Assembly (NCBI GenBank): GCA_964446835.1
Contig: CAYUQT010000004.1
Span: 62,001-126,000 of the forward strand
Source: CAYUQT01 sp964446835
GTDB taxonomy: Bacteria; Planctomycetota; Phycisphaerae; UBA1845; JAFGLZ01
Length of the DNA stretch: 64,000 bases
Direction: 5' to 3'
Below, piece after piece: positions 42,845 to 52,233 of this stretch. The position numbers were made by a program, and so were the translations under genes. Below the pieces are notes generated by a model. The model saw nothing but the letters and a program-made list of their open reading frames with translations, searched no databases and was not told the DNA's origin. Numbering within the stretch: position 1 is the stretch's first letter; each line of letters starts with the position of its first letter.

Positions 42845-44401
42845 TCATCCCCGGATCGCCTCGACCAGACCGGCGATCGTATAGACCTTCGCCTCAACCG
42901 CGGGTTCGTATCCCGCCTCCCGGATCGCCTTGGAAGTAATCGGACCGATGCTCGCCAGACGGACGCCATGCAGTGCCTTGCGGCCCCCGTCATCGAGCAC
43001 CGCCAGGAGATTGCCAAAGGTCGAACTGCTCGAGAAGGTCACCCAGTCGATCCGACCCGCCTGCAGATCTTCACGAACATCCGCAGGCAGCTCCTCAACC
43101 GGCAGCGTTCGATACACCGCCACGTCGTCGCACACGGCGCCGGCTTGAGTCAGAACCTGCCGCAAAACCGGCCGGGCAATGTCGGCCCGAAGCATCAGTA
43201 CGCGTTTGCCCCGAATGTCGCCCCATTGAAGGATGTGCCTGGCGAGCGCCTCGGCCACAAAATCCTCGGGCACCACCTGCGGCTCGATGAAATACCGGCG
43301 AAGCCGATCGGCGGTCGACGAACCGATGGCCGCCACGTTCACACCCGACAGCGCTCGTCCATCGAGCCCCAACGCCCGCATCCGTTCGACCATCGCCTCC
43401 ACACCGTTGACACTGGTCAGGACCAGCCAGTCGTAGCGTTTCAGATTCGCCAGCGACTCGTCGACAACCCGGTAGTCCTCGGGCGGTGCGATGCAGATCG
43501 TGGGAACCTCGATCACCTGTGCCCCCAGCGCCGACAACCGCCCGCTGAGTTCCGAGGCCTGCCGGCGAGTCCGCGTGACCATGATCCGCTGCCCGAACAA
43601 CGGACGACGCTCGAACCAGCTCAGTGTCGATCGAAGACCGACGACGCGACCGATGACCGTCATGGCGGGAGGCTCAATGCCCGCCTCTTCGGCCCGACGG
43701 GCCAGATCGGACACCGTGCCCACCACCGTCCGCTGATCCGCTCGCGTCCCCCAGCCGATCAGAGCGGCCGGGGTGTTCGGATCCAACCCCGCCTCGACCA
43801 GGCTGCGACAGTTGCCGGCGAGCTGCTTGACCCCCATGTAGAAGGCCACCGTCCCGATCTTCGCCAGTGCCGAGAAGTCGATGTTCGAAGAGGGCTTGGT
43901 CGGGTCTTCATGCCCGGTGACCAATGCGAAGGTGGCCGTCCAGTCGCGATGCGTCACAGGGATGCCCGCGTAGGCCGGCGCGGCAATGGCGGCCGTGATG
44001 CCCGGCACCACCTCATACGGAATGCCCGCAGCCGCCAGGGCCTCGCATTCCTCGCCGCCTCGGCCGAACACAAACGGATCGCCCCCCTTGAGCCGCACGA
44101 CACGTCGACCCGCCCGTGCGTGCTCTACCAGCAGATGCTCGATCTCCCCCTGAGGCACCGGATGGCGATCCGGCATCTTGCCGACCGGAATGCGCTCGGC
44201 ATCGGGACTCGCCAGCTTCAACAGGACGGCGCTGGCCAGACGGTCGTACAGAATGACCTCCGCCTGAGCAATCCGCACCGCCCCACGGATCGAAATCAAC
44301 GAGGGGTCTCCCGGACCGGCACCAACCAGCGAGACGCTGCCGGCCTCCAGAGGGCCCACGGAGTCCGCCAGCATTAAGAGCCCATCGTATTCCAGACCCA
44401 T
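42845..44401 (-). CDS. cobA-hemD: Fused uroporphyrinogen-III C-methyltransferase / uroporphyrinogen-III synthase
   Basis: 518 aa. ATG 44401 (AGGAGG seven bases before) is preferred to the longer frame. The N-terminal SAM methyltransferase has LVGAGPGDPSLISIRG, VVRLKGGDPFVFGRGGEE and VTGH. The C-terminal HemD half begins IMVTRTRRQASELSGRL and has LKRYDWLVLTSVNGVEAM and WVTFSSSSTFGNL. The fused enzyme makes and methylates uroporphyrinogen III towards siroheme or B12, which would also serve NrdJ. It follows the zinc-ribbon membrane gene by 62 bp on the same strand. Confidence 0.93.
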   Translation of the reverse strand: MGLEYDGLLMLADSVGPLEAGSVSLVGAGPGDPSLISIRGAVRIAQAEVILYDRLASAVLLKLASPDAERIPVGKMPDRHPVPQGEIEHLLVEHARAGRRVVRLKGGDPFVFGRGGEECEALAAAGIPYEVVPGITAAIAAPAYAGIPVTHRDWTATFALVTGHEDPTKPSSNIDFSALAKIGTVAFYMGVKQLAGNCRSLVEAGLDPNTPAALIGWGTRADQRTVVGTVSDLARRAEEAGIEPPAMTVIGRVVGLRSTLSWFERRPLFGQRIMVTRTRRQASELSGRLSALGAQVIEVPTICIAPPEDYRVVDESLANLKRYDWLVLTSVNGVEAMVERMRALGLDGRALSGVNVAAIGSSTADRLRRYFIEPQVVPEDFVAEALARHILQWGDIRGKRVLMLRADIARPVLRQVLTQAGAVCDDVAVYRTLPVEELPADVREDLQAGRIDWVTFSSSSTFGNLLAVLDDGGRKALHGVRLASIGPITSKAIREAGYEPAVEAKVYTIAGLVEAIRG

Positions 44402-44463
44402 CTCAGGTCCTCCTGCACCGCGGCGCATCCCAGAGACCTCCCTGGGTGCACATCCGACGCGCC

Positions 44464-45738
44464 TCACGCATTGGCATATCGTATCCTCTTCATGCCCGTG
44501 CGGCGGACGAATATGTGAAACGTCATCCACCCCCCCAACATGAGCACCCAGCACCACTGCGCGAGTTGTCCCATGTCATAGGCACCACCCCACACTGGCT
44601 GAGCACCGAGCGCCGGCGAGAATACGACCAGAGGCACCAGAGTCAACCCGCAGATCAGCGTGGCCAGCGTGATCACGGCGGCGGCATAGGCGTGGACTTT
44701 GGCAATCCCGAGCATGCCGTTCCTTTCCCACCGGCGACGCATGGTAACCCCCGCCCCGGCGGCCAGCAGCAGTGTCCATGCCATCGCCAGCACACCATAC
44801 ACCAGGCTGATCATCAGCGGCAGCTCCAACTCATGCTGCAAGAGGGCACCAACGGTCGCCAGGCGAATCCATGCCAGCGTCCCCCCGGCGATACATCCCG
44901 ACAGGACGGCATGAACAGCGAGAAAGCCCCTCGCCCTGTCCAGATGATCCCATGCCCGCATCCGCCGAAAGAAGGATCGTGGCCGCAGAACAACCGCTGC
45001 AGAACACGAAAAGAAGCTGCCGATCCCCCGACGGACTTCCCAGGCGTTGCAGCGACGTGAATTCGGTCCCAGCGATTGGACCATCGGCGTCCCGCACTCG
45101 GGACACGCGCGATCCGGCGGCAGATGCGAAAGATTGTAGCCGCACGCCTCGCACATCGGCGGACGCTCCCGCGGCCTGTACCGTCGCGGAGTCCCGGCCG
45201 CCCGCAGAATCACCCAGAGAACCCAGAGAGAAAGGACGACGGCCATAATGGCGACGTCGAGTGAACGGTCGTCCAGGAAGTATGTGAACAGAAACCAGCA
45301 CACCGCCACGCATGGAGAGGCACAGGACGGACTGACCCACGCGATGCGGCAGGCCGCCTTCATCGTCTCGCCAAGCGGCTCGTCTTGTGCCATCCAGGGC
45401 ACCAGCAAGATCGCCAGAACAACAGAACCGGTCTCGATCCCGATACCGAACGTCAGCAGGGCCAGCCGGCCCTCCATCGTGCCCAGGGTATTCCAGAGGT
45501 CGTCCCGAAGTGAATTCCAGTGACCGTCCACCGTCATCAGGACGAGAAGAGTGGTTACGCCCAGGGCGATGGCCAGCAGGTGTCCGCACCAGGCGGTGGG
45601 AAGTGAGACGCCCTCCAGATGCCGGGCCGCGCGTCGAGGTGTCAGCCAGAAGGTCAGAGCCGCCTCGAAGACGCGGTCGTAAAGCCACTCCGGAGAGGTG
45701 GAAGACGCGACATGCTCGGGCGGACTCTCTGACATCAT
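44464..45738 (-). CDS. Membrane protein with zinc ribbon (Yip1-like halves)
   Basis: 424 aa. A soluble CEACGYNLSHLPPDRACPECG zinc ribbon (two CxxC pairs) lies between two membrane halves, each of several helices. Similar loops open both halves (FWLTPRRAARHLEG and VVLRPRSFFRRMRA), suggesting internal duplication. This architecture is common in planctomycetes, but no function is established. It lies 68 bp behind the MscS-family gene. Confidence 0.75.
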   Translation of the reverse strand: MMSESPPEHVASSTSPEWLYDRVFEAALTFWLTPRRAARHLEGVSLPTAWCGHLLAIALGVTTLLVLMTVDGHWNSLRDDLWNTLGTMEGRLALLTFGIGIETGSVVLAILLVPWMAQDEPLGETMKAACRIAWVSPSCASPCVAVCWFLFTYFLDDRSLDVAIMAVVLSLWVLWVILRAAGTPRRYRPRERPPMCEACGYNLSHLPPDRACPECGTPMVQSLGPNSRRCNAWEVRRGIGSFFSCSAAVVLRPRSFFRRMRAWDHLDRARGFLAVHAVLSGCIAGGTLAWIRLATVGALLQHELELPLMISLVYGVLAMAWTLLLAAGAGVTMRRRWERNGMLGIAKVHAYAAAVITLATLICGLTLVPLVVFSPALGAQPVWGGAYDMGQLAQWCWVLMLGGWMTFHIFVRRTGMKRIRYANA

Positions 45739-45806
45739 GGATGTTCCGGCATTCCCAGCAACGGATCGAAGGCCACACGACGTGGCGGCTCCCGCGAGCC
45801 ATCGGC

Positions 45807-48800
45807 CTAAGATGCCTTCGGCTCGCCGGCACCGGGGACCGCAGGAGCCTTCGGCTGTGCCGCTACGATCTCAACCGACAGCGGTTTGTCGCCGGCGATA
45901 CTCAGTGTCCGCTGAGGGAAAGGCATGGCCACGCCGCTCTCCTCAAAAAGGCGGTTTACCCCGAATCGGAGTTCGGTCATGCCTTCCATCTTCTGCGCCA
46001 GCTCGCTGAACCACACCACGAGCCGGAAGGCCAGGGCATTGTCGCCAAAGGCCGTGAACGACACGGCGGGAGCGGGTTCTTTCAGCACCTTGGGGTTCTC
46101 CGCCGCCGCACGCAGCAACAGGCGACGAACCAGATCCACATCGCTCCCGTAGGCAACGCCGACATCCAGATCGCCGCGAACACGCCGATCGGGCAGCGAC
46201 CAGTTGACCGCCTTGCTCGTGATGAATTCGCTGTTGGGAATGACCATCACGATGTTGTCGAAGGTCTTGATGGACGTGGACCTCATGCTGATGCGAGAGA
46301 CCTCGCCGATCTTGTCGCCCACTTCGACCACGTCGCCCACCTTGATATGTCGTTCGAAGAGAATCATGAGGCCACTGACGAAATTGACGAACAGCGGCTG
46401 CAGGCCGAGCCCCAGCCCCAGACCGAGGGTCCCCATCAGCACCGTCAGCGCCCCCAGATCGATGTGAATCAACTGAAGGGCAATGTATGCACCCACCACG
46501 ATCAAGGCATAGTGCAGCAGCAGATTGATCGTCGCCCGGCCACCGGCATCCAGATGCGGGTACTCCGGATAGACGTTGACCTGCAGCACCGACCGAAGAC
46601 TCCGAGAGACCAGCAGCGACACGACAATCGCCGCGCTTGCCGCCAGCATGCGCCACAACGTCAGTGCCCGATCACCGCTCCCTGCCAGACGGAAGGACAG
46701 AAGGTCCTGGACTTCGATCAGCGTGATGCCCCACACCTTCAGGATGATCACCGCGCCCACCACACGAACCACCCATCGGAAGAGCCACGCCGCCATGGCC
46801 ACGAAATGCCGCGTGCCTTCCCACTCCTCCGATTTCGAAGCCCCACCCTCCGTGTGAGACGAACCGTCCGGAGCCTCTCCCTCGGCGGCACGTGATTCCA
46901 GACGACGGATGTAGTGCTGGGCCTGATCCGACACGTACCGACTGAGCAGAGAACCCACAAAGATGGTGGCGACGGTGCAGCCCGACTTCAGGATGACGTA
47001 CGTCGTGAGCGCGCCGTACCCCCAGACTTCCAACCCCAACATCACCGCCACGCCCAGAACGATCAGCGGGTAGCACCAGGAAACGAGCAGGTATAGCCAA
47101 CGGGCACGAACCTCCTCGGGGCGACCGACGATCTTCATGACCAGTCGTTTGCGAAGGAGAAAGACCAGCAGCGTCGCCAGGGCCACCGACTTGCTCACCT
47201 GCCAGAGATACGTCCGCGTGGCTGGCATGATATTCAGGAGTTCAAGAAGCAGCGGAAGCGGAGCGGTCACCAGTGCCCCGTAGAGAATCGCACGGGACCA
47301 GGTTCGATAGTAGCTCGCCACCTTGTTGCTGCATCGAATGATACGATAGCGCGGGCGCGAGACCATGAAGAGCCGCCGCACAATGCCCAGCCCTATCCGA
47401 ATCCCCAACAGGAACAGAATCAGGGTCCCCGCCAGACGATAGGTATCGCCCTTCAGCCCGATGACCCGAAGACCGACCAACAAGGCGCCGAGCGGCAGGA
47501 CCATCAGCACGGTCTCGGCGAATACGCGAAGGCAGGCCAGCTCTATCCGATCGCTGATGCCGGCCGCCTCCGGCCCTTCGATCTCCAGGGTCTTTCCGAT
47601 GCGATCCTTCACCTGCTCGCTGCGGATGCGCCAACGGCGACGGGCGAGCAGCGCCAACGGCAACGACAGGAAGAAAATGCCCCCCCCGCCGAGCCATCGT
47701 ATGACACCGACATCCCCAAGCTGCTCCCATACCTTCTGATTGAAGGCTCGCAGGGCCTGGCGGAGGCTCTCTGCGCCGCCGGCCCATTCTTTGCGAATGT
47801 CGGCAAGCGACAGAGTCAGCAGCCCCTGGTCGCGCACAACCAGATATGCCCAGTACAACCGGCTGCGATAGCGTTCCAGCTTCAGGCAATACTGTTCCTG
47901 ATCGCGAATCACGGTGGTCAGACGGCTGATCGCCTCATCCTGCGTGGCAATGAGGGTATCCACGCGTGTAATGAATCGCTGGCGCCGCTCTTCGAACTCG
48001 GCCGGCATCTTGCTCGCCTTCTCATCCTCGACCTTGCCGACCTCCGCCAACAGTCTCTCTCGGTAATCGTCGATCACCTCGACCAGTTCATCGCGCCGAG
48101 TCAGGGCACCCTGGCGCTCATCCAGCGTCAAATAGAGATCTGCTCGATACCGATCGAGCTCTTTGCTCTCGTTTTCGAATTCCTTGCGAATCTCATGAAA
48201 CTTCGATAGAACCTCCGCGCCGCTTCGGCGCGGAAGGGACTCCAGGAAGATCTGCCAGTAGTTGTCTCGCCTCGCGATCCGCTTGGCGATCCTGCCCAAC
48301 TTGGCCTCCGAATGCCGATCCTGGAGGGCGTTGTCCATCGTTCGAAAGTACTGGTACGCCTTCAGCATCTCGCTGCGGGCCTCCCAGAAGATCTTCTCGT
48401 AGGGCGTCTTGGCCCGACGAAGTTCATACTCGACCAGCCCCCGCTCACCGGCCGTCCTCACCTGAAGCAAGGCATTGACAAGTTGCCGCTGACTTTGGGC
48501 GTACTGCTGGAGGGCCAGGACACGCCGGCGATCCTGCTGCTGTTGAAGCGTCGTCAGCGTCTCCTCGAGCCCAAGCCCCACCAGGCGAGACAGGGCCATC
48601 TCCAGTCGAATCTCCGCCTCGCGTCGTTCGTAGAAAAGCAGATCGCGTTGCGCCCCGCTCTGAACCGAACCGCCCCGAGTCGCCTCCATTGTCAGCACAT
48701 TGTCAAGCTGCTTCTGGGCGGCAGAGACCGCCGCTGCTACCTCTTTCCGACGTTGCGGAAAGGCAATCAGGGCCTGTCCCAGGGCGGTTTCTGCCTTGAC

Positions 48801-49316
48801 GACCCGATCCTGCTCGCGATTGATCGTGTCAAAGAGTTCTCGGGCCTGACGAAGCTCTTCCGTCGCCACGGTTGCCGGAGGCGCCGCCAGACGCTGGGCG
48901 ATACGCTGCGATTTCTCGCGAATCTCGGCGATCTCGTCGTTGAATCTCCGGATCGCAGCATCATTCTTGAACTCGGCGATACGGGCGTGCATCGCCTCCT
49001 GCTGCTCGAGCAGCTTGTCATATTCGATGATCAGCTTCCAGAATTCGCCGGCACGGATAACGACCGTGCCCTCGGGCTGGGTCGCTGCCTGCGAAGTCAG
49101 AGTCGTTGTCGATTGAGTCGTAGGGCGAAGCTTGTCGAGTATGGCGGCCGCGGCGGCCCGACGAGCGGCAATCTCCTCAAGAGTCGAAGGGGCTTTGATG
49201 GCGGACGGCTTTGACTCACGGTCGGTCGGAACCGTGGTCGCCGATTGAGCAGCCATACACCAGGCCTGACTCCACCACAGAAGACTCACGATCAGCACAT
49301 GGAGATATCGTTGCAT
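45807..49316 (-). CDS. Large MscS/MscK-type mechanosensitive channel
   Basis: 1169 aa. ATG 49316 gives the signal peptide MQRYLHVLIVSLLWWSQAWC. A long periplasmic, helix-rich region (about 60-530) with coiled-coil character is followed by several membrane helices and the MscS core: the TM3 glycine run GTLGLGLGLGLQPLFVNFVSG, RHIKVGDVVEVGDKIGEVSRI, NSEFITSKAVNWS and a C-terminal cage. It would open on membrane tension to release solutes under osmotic downshock. The size matches the MscK class. Flanked at 62-68 bp by scpA and the zinc-ribbon membrane gene. Confidence 0.9.
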   Translation of the reverse strand: MQRYLHVLIVSLLWWSQAWCMAAQSATTVPTDRESKPSAIKAPSTLEEIAARRAAAAAILDKLRPTTQSTTTLTSQAATQPEGTVVIRAGEFWKLIIEYDKLLEQQEAMHARIAEFKNDAAIRRFNDEIAEIREKSQRIAQRLAAPPATVATEELRQARELFDTINREQDRVVKAETALGQALIAFPQRRKEVAAAVSAAQKQLDNVLTMEATRGGSVQSGAQRDLLFYERREAEIRLEMALSRLVGLGLEETLTTLQQQQDRRRVLALQQYAQSQRQLVNALLQVRTAGERGLVEYELRRAKTPYEKIFWEARSEMLKAYQYFRTMDNALQDRHSEAKLGRIAKRIARRDNYWQIFLESLPRRSGAEVLSKFHEIRKEFENESKELDRYRADLYLTLDERQGALTRRDELVEVIDDYRERLLAEVGKVEDEKASKMPAEFEERRQRFITRVDTLIATQDEAISRLTTVIRDQEQYCLKLERYRSRLYWAYLVVRDQGLLTLSLADIRKEWAGGAESLRQALRAFNQKVWEQLGDVGVIRWLGGGGIFFLSLPLALLARRRWRIRSEQVKDRIGKTLEIEGPEAAGISDRIELACLRVFAETVLMVLPLGALLVGLRVIGLKGDTYRLAGTLILFLLGIRIGLGIVRRLFMVSRPRYRIIRCSNKVASYYRTWSRAILYGALVTAPLPLLLELLNIMPATRTYLWQVSKSVALATLLVFLLRKRLVMKIVGRPEEVRARWLYLLVSWCYPLIVLGVAVMLGLEVWGYGALTTYVILKSGCTVATIFVGSLLSRYVSDQAQHYIRRLESRAAEGEAPDGSSHTEGGASKSEEWEGTRHFVAMAAWLFRWVVRVVGAVIILKVWGITLIEVQDLLSFRLAGSGDRALTLWRMLAASAAIVVSLLVSRSLRSVLQVNVYPEYPHLDAGGRATINLLLHYALIVVGAYIALQLIHIDLGALTVLMGTLGLGLGLGLQPLFVNFVSGLMILFERHIKVGDVVEVGDKIGEVSRISMRSTSIKTFDNIVMVIPNSEFITSKAVNWSLPDRRVRGDLDVGVAYGSDVDLVRRLLLRAAAENPKVLKEPAPAVSFTAFGDNALAFRLVVWFSELAQKMEGMTELRFGVNRLFEESGVAMPFPQRTLSIAGDKPLSVEIVAAQPKAPAVPGAGEPKAS

Positions 49317-49378
49317 GCTCCGCTTCCCGCAGAGAAAGGCCGGCCCGTACCGGTTGCCGACGGCAGGGCGCCTCGGGG

Positions 49379-50323
49379 TCACCTGCTCGACGTCCAATCC
49401 GGGGGCAGCGTGTGGATATCCGGGATTTCCTCGAGTTCCTCATCCGACTCCGGTTCGGGCTCCGTCGTCTCGACGCCGGAAGAGGCAGCCGACTCACCTT
49501 CGGAGGTCCCCTCCGATACCCCGGCCTCGGTGGCCGCGGAGGCGAGGTCCGCCCCGTCGTCTACCGGCTCGTATATCGGCGAAGCATCGAGCAAGTGAAT
49601 GTAAATGGGGGCAAACACGGCTTCCTGCTCGGCACGGACGCGGTGTTGACGAACGAGTTCCAGCAGGGCGAGAAACAGACCAATGCACTCGCTCTTGGTC
49701 CGCCCTTCGAAGATGCTGGCGAAAACAAGCGATCCGCCCTCTCGTTGAAGGCGATCGACCAGATCGGTCGCGTGCAGCGCGATGGGCGTGTCGTCGTAGA
49801 CAACCTCGTGGACCATGCGCCCCGTCTTGGCCATCACGTCGCGAAACGCCTCGACCAGATCCCAGAGTTGCACGGTATCCAGGTCGACGTGCCCGCGATC
49901 CTCCGGTGTCAGCCCGGTGGGTTGACGGGCAAAGCGCCTCGACTGTTCGTCCGCCGCCTCGGCAAGCTGGCCGGCGGCGTCCTTGAACCTCTTGTATTCC
50001 AGGAGCTGCCTCACCAGCTCCAGGCGGGGATCGATCATCTCCTGATCCGTCCCCTCGACCGTCGGACGCGGCAGGAGCAACCGGGTCTTGATCTCCATCA
50101 GCATCGTCGCCAATACGAGAAATTCGCCGGCCGCGTTGGGATCGATCTGCTGAAGAACTTCGACGTAGCCCAGGTACTGGTCGGTAATCCTGGCGATGGG
50201 AATATCATAGATGTCCACCTCTTCCCTGCGGATCAGATACAGCAGCAGGTCGAGTGGACCGTTGTAGACATCCAGTTGAACGCGATAATCGTCGGACATC
50301 AATTCTGCCATCAGCGATCGCAT
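49379..50323 (-). CDS. scpA: Segregation and condensation protein A
   Basis: 314 aa. YRVQLDVYNGPLDLLLYLIRREEVDIYDIPI is the ScpA (kleisin) N-terminal signature; LVLATMLMEIKTRLLLPR and the acidic C-terminal ELEEIPDI tail follow. It bridges SMC heads in the chromosome condensin complex. No Shine-Dalgarno is seen at the starts at 50323 or 50299, so the first codon is uncertain. It is 72 bp behind trpS. ScpB is not in the window. Confidence 0.93.
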   Translation of the reverse strand: MRSLMAELMSDDYRVQLDVYNGPLDLLLYLIRREEVDIYDIPIARITDQYLGYVEVLQQIDPNAAGEFLVLATMLMEIKTRLLLPRPTVEGTDQEMIDPRLELVRQLLEYKRFKDAAGQLAEAADEQSRRFARQPTGLTPEDRGHVDLDTVQLWDLVEAFRDVMAKTGRMVHEVVYDDTPIALHATDLVDRLQREGGSLVFASIFEGRTKSECIGLFLALLELVRQHRVRAEQEAVFAPIYIHLLDASPIYEPVDDGADLASAATEAGVSEGTSEGESAASSGVETTEPEPESDEELEEIPDIHTLPPDWTSSR

Positions 50324-50394
50324 GGGATCGCAAGGTACACATCAACGAGGCGTCACGCCGCTTTACACATTCGGTCTTCCCGGAAATTCCGGCT

Positions 50395-51366
50395 CTACCG
50401 GCCAATCACGATGCCGGTGGCCTTGCGAACTTCCTCCATCACCTGGCAGGCGACCTCGCGGGCGCGCCGACCGCCATCCACGAGCACCTGCTCGACGTAA
50501 TCCCGGTTGTTGCTCAACTCCTCATAGCGGGTTCGCGCCGGCCCGAGCTGCTCGATGAACAGCTCGAACAACCGCTTCTTGGTCTCGCCGTATCCGGTGC
50601 CGCCCCGTCGATAGCGATCTTCCCACTCGGCCCGCTCGCTCGGATTGGCAAACAGCCGCAGAAGGGCCATCACATTGCAGCGATCGGCCTGCTTGGGGTC
50701 CTCGACCGGCGTCGAGTCGGTCACGATCGCCATGATCTTCTTGCGGGCCTGCTTCTCCGGAATGAACAGTTCCACGGCGTTGTCGTAGCTCTTGGACATC
50801 TTGCGCCCGTCCACACCGGGAACCACCGCGACCTCTTCTCGGATCAGCGGCTCCGGGCGAACCAGGATCTCACCATACGTCTGGTTGAACTTGCCCTGGA
50901 TGTCCTGCGTGATCTCCACGTGCTGTTTCTGGTCCTGTCCGACCGGCACCAGGTTGCTGCGGTAGATAAGGATGTCGGCCGCCTGAAGGACGGGGTAGGT
51001 GAACAGCCCTGTGTTGGCCGGCAGCCCCTGAGACACCTTGTCCTTGTAGGCGTGGCAACGCTGCAACAGACCCATCGGGGTCACACAGTTCAGAACCCAG
51101 GCCAGTTCCGTAGTCTCCGGCACGTCCGATTGCCGGAAGAAGACCGTCTTCTTGGGGTCGAGCCCCAATGCGAGATAGCCCATCGCCACCTCGTGCGTGT
51201 ACTCGACCATCAGCTTCGGATCGGTCAGGCTCGTCAGGGCGTGGTAGTTGGCGATGAAGTAGAAGCACTGATGCTCCGCCTGCATCTGGATCTGAGGCGA
51301 CATGGCCCCGAAGTAATTGCCCAGATGGAGCTTCCCGGACGGTTGAATCCCAGACAACACGCGCAT
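50395..51366 (-). CDS. trpS: Tryptophanyl-tRNA synthetase
   Basis: 323 aa. Start ATG 51366 gives MRVLSGIQPSGKLHLGNYFG with the HIGH-type motif (SGKLHLGN), and GRKMSKSYDN is the KMSKS loop. Charges tRNA-Trp in the cytoplasm. AAGG seven bases upstream supports this start. It lies 23 bp behind the site-2 protease gene. Confidence 0.97.
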   Translation of the reverse strand: MRVLSGIQPSGKLHLGNYFGAMSPQIQMQAEHQCFYFIANYHALTSLTDPKLMVEYTHEVAMGYLALGLDPKKTVFFRQSDVPETTELAWVLNCVTPMGLLQRCHAYKDKVSQGLPANTGLFTYPVLQAADILIYRSNLVPVGQDQKQHVEITQDIQGKFNQTYGEILVRPEPLIREEVAVVPGVDGRKMSKSYDNAVELFIPEKQARKKIMAIVTDSTPVEDPKQADRCNVMALLRLFANPSERAEWEDRYRRGGTGYGETKKRLFELFIEQLGPARTRYEELSNNRDYVEQVLVDGGRRAREVACQVMEEVRKATGIVIGR

Positions 51367-51389
51367 GGCTTGACCTTGACCTCCAATCC

Positions 51390-52058
51390 TCAGATCGGGC
51401 ACCACCCCATCGGCAGACCCACGACAAGCTTCCAGAGCAGGTGAACCGGATACCGGATGACTGTCGTCAGCGGGCTGATGGTAGGGAGCAGAAACGGCAT
51501 GAGCACCAACCCCAGAATGATGTATGTCCCATAGGGCGCCGTCTCATCGAGCCTTCGCCGACTCTCCGGACTCAGGAAGTACCGCGTCACATGAAACCCA
51601 TCGAGCGGATAGGCCGGTATCATATTGAACACCGCCAGCCCGCAGTTCACAATCAGACCATAGCAGCACATCAGAAACAGGCTCGGCCCCCACATGGGGG
51701 AGACCACGCCGTCTAACGCACCTGTGCGAAACACCAGCCGAAGCACCACGCAGAACGCTATCGCCTGAAGGATGTTGCTGATCGGACCGGCCGCCGAGAC
51801 AACCATCTCGTCCCTCAGCGGGCGGCGGAAATTGTAGGGATTGACCGGCACCGGCTTGGCCCAGCCGATCCAGCCGAACATGATGCACAACGTACCGACC
51901 AAGTCCAGATGCACCAACGGGTTCAGGCTGCATCGACCGGCACGCAGCGCCGTTTCATCCCCAAGGCGATAGGCGATATAGGCGTGCGCAAACTCGTGGA
52001 CGGTCAGCGCCAATAAGACAATGGGCACGCGAATCAGCAGGTTAATCGGATCAATCAC
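51390..52058 (-). CDS. Site-2 protease-like M50 metallopeptidase
   Basis: 222 aa, GTG start with GAGG seven bases upstream. HEFAH (His21, Glu22, His25) and NMIPAYPLDG (145-154, Asp153) are the paired zinc motifs, within about six hydrophobic helices. This short form cleaves membrane-embedded peptides (intramembrane proteolysis). Substrate unknown. It opens the minus-strand housekeeping run with trpS and scpA. Confidence 0.9.
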   Translation of the reverse strand: MIDPINLLIRVPIVLLALTVHEFAHAYIAYRLGDETALRAGRCSLNPLVHLDLVGTLCIMFGWIGWAKPVPVNPYNFRRPLRDEMVVSAAGPISNILQAIAFCVVLRLVFRTGALDGVVSPMWGPSLFLMCCYGLIVNCGLAVFNMIPAYPLDGFHVTRYFLSPESRRRLDETAPYGTYIILGLVLMPFLLPTISPLTTVIRYPVHLLWKLVVGLPMGWCPI

Positions 52059-52233
52059 CGGGAAACCTCGGCAGGTCGGCAGACACAGCCAGACGGACTA
52101 GACGCCATGATTCTCATCCAAGTAGAGTAGCCAAGTAGGATTTTTAGTCAAGCGCGCGACGAATCCAGCCTCACTTGCCAGCCCCATCGATGAAGGCGAA
52201 ATTGAACCCCGCGAAGCCCCCTCTCCTACCCAC

